From the NCBI GenBank assembly GCA_000998185.1, contig LCCW01000008.1:1-12844 (forward strand): a stretch of DNA of 12,844 nucleotides, written 5' to 3'. This DNA is from Candidatus Kuenenbacteria bacterium GW2011_GWA2_42_15. Lineage in GTDB: Bacteria; Patescibacteriota; Patescibacteriia; UBA2196; GWA2-42-15. A program made the translations under genes and the position numbers. Positions 12,741 to 12,844 of this stretch are shown here, piece after piece; the first letter of the stretch is position 1; each line of letters begins with the position of its first letter. The notes beneath the pieces were generated by a model, which saw only the letters and a list, made by a program, of their open reading frames with translations, was not told the DNA's origin and ran no database searches.

Positions 12741-12844
12741 TGCACAAACTCCGGCGGGGCGAGCGAGCAACTAATCGCCTCTGAATTTGAAAAAAGTTTA
12801 AGTTGGTCGCAATTGTTGAACGAAGCTCGAACCTTTTTCGAGCG
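12741..12844 (+). other. Open frame at the window edge containing repeat copy B (12808-12841)
   Basis: The frame TNSGGASEQLIASEFE, then KSLSWSQLLNEARTFFE, is open from 12717 to the end of the window but has no ATG. Positions 12808-12841 match 6032-6065 at 31 of 34 bases, with a mostly synonymous difference pattern. It could be the start or interior of a gene continuing to the right, or a gene relic. The stretch 12748-12776 is visibly GC-rich (GGCGGGGCGAGCGAG), unlike the AT-rich leader of the aminotransferase. Confidence 0.3.

Overview
The window looks like a chromosomal segment from a small-genome, AT-rich uncultivated bacterium, most likely a member of the Patescibacteria (candidate phyla radiation). 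This is inferred from style, not from a marker gene. Genes are compact and often lack clear Shine-Dalgarno sequences. Starts include GTG, TGA acts as an ordinary stop, and gene tails are followed by GC-rich hairpin repeats of a kind common in Parcubacteria-like genomes. No rRNA, tRNA, CRISPR array, phage gene or transposase was seen.

Left part (1-5963), mostly + strand, is a metal/redox neighbourhood. It opens with the C-terminal end of a D-lactate-dehydrogenase-like enzyme. Next come a membrane-anchored cupredoxin with a full type-1 copper ligand set and two small membrane proteins on the - strand. A DUF438-hemerythrin protein follows, with its stop codon in the loop of a terminator-like hairpin. 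After it are a DsrE-like protein with a CxxC motif, a small SHOCT membrane protein and a long Cu(I)-type P1B-ATPase. The ATPase carries two metal-binding domains, an unusually long insert between them and an extra C-terminal membrane segment. Together these suggest copper export and handling plus sensing of O2 or reactive species.

Right part (6230-12725) is entirely - strand. In transcription order it holds a histidinol-phosphate-aminotransferase-like PLP enzyme, a short M23/LytM-like protein that seems to lack one zinc ligand, and a two-domain protein joining a degenerate cytidylyltransferase fold to a zinc deaminase. A tight four-gene operon follows: APH-type kinase, PHP phosphoesterase, nucleotidyltransferase and GT4 glycosyltransferase. 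The operon resembles a small-molecule or glycan modification pathway, but its substrate cannot be read from sequence.

Two composite repeat clusters lie directly after the stop codons of the glycosyltransferase (about 6030-6229) and the aminotransferase (about 11530-11690). They share a 46-nt identical core in opposite orientation and a 26-nt GAA-loop hairpin in the same orientation, whose only four differences are compensatory base-pair changes. The second cluster also has a perfect 21-bp palindrome. A separate 34-nt segment near 6032 recurs at 12808; it appears to derive from a coding sequence.
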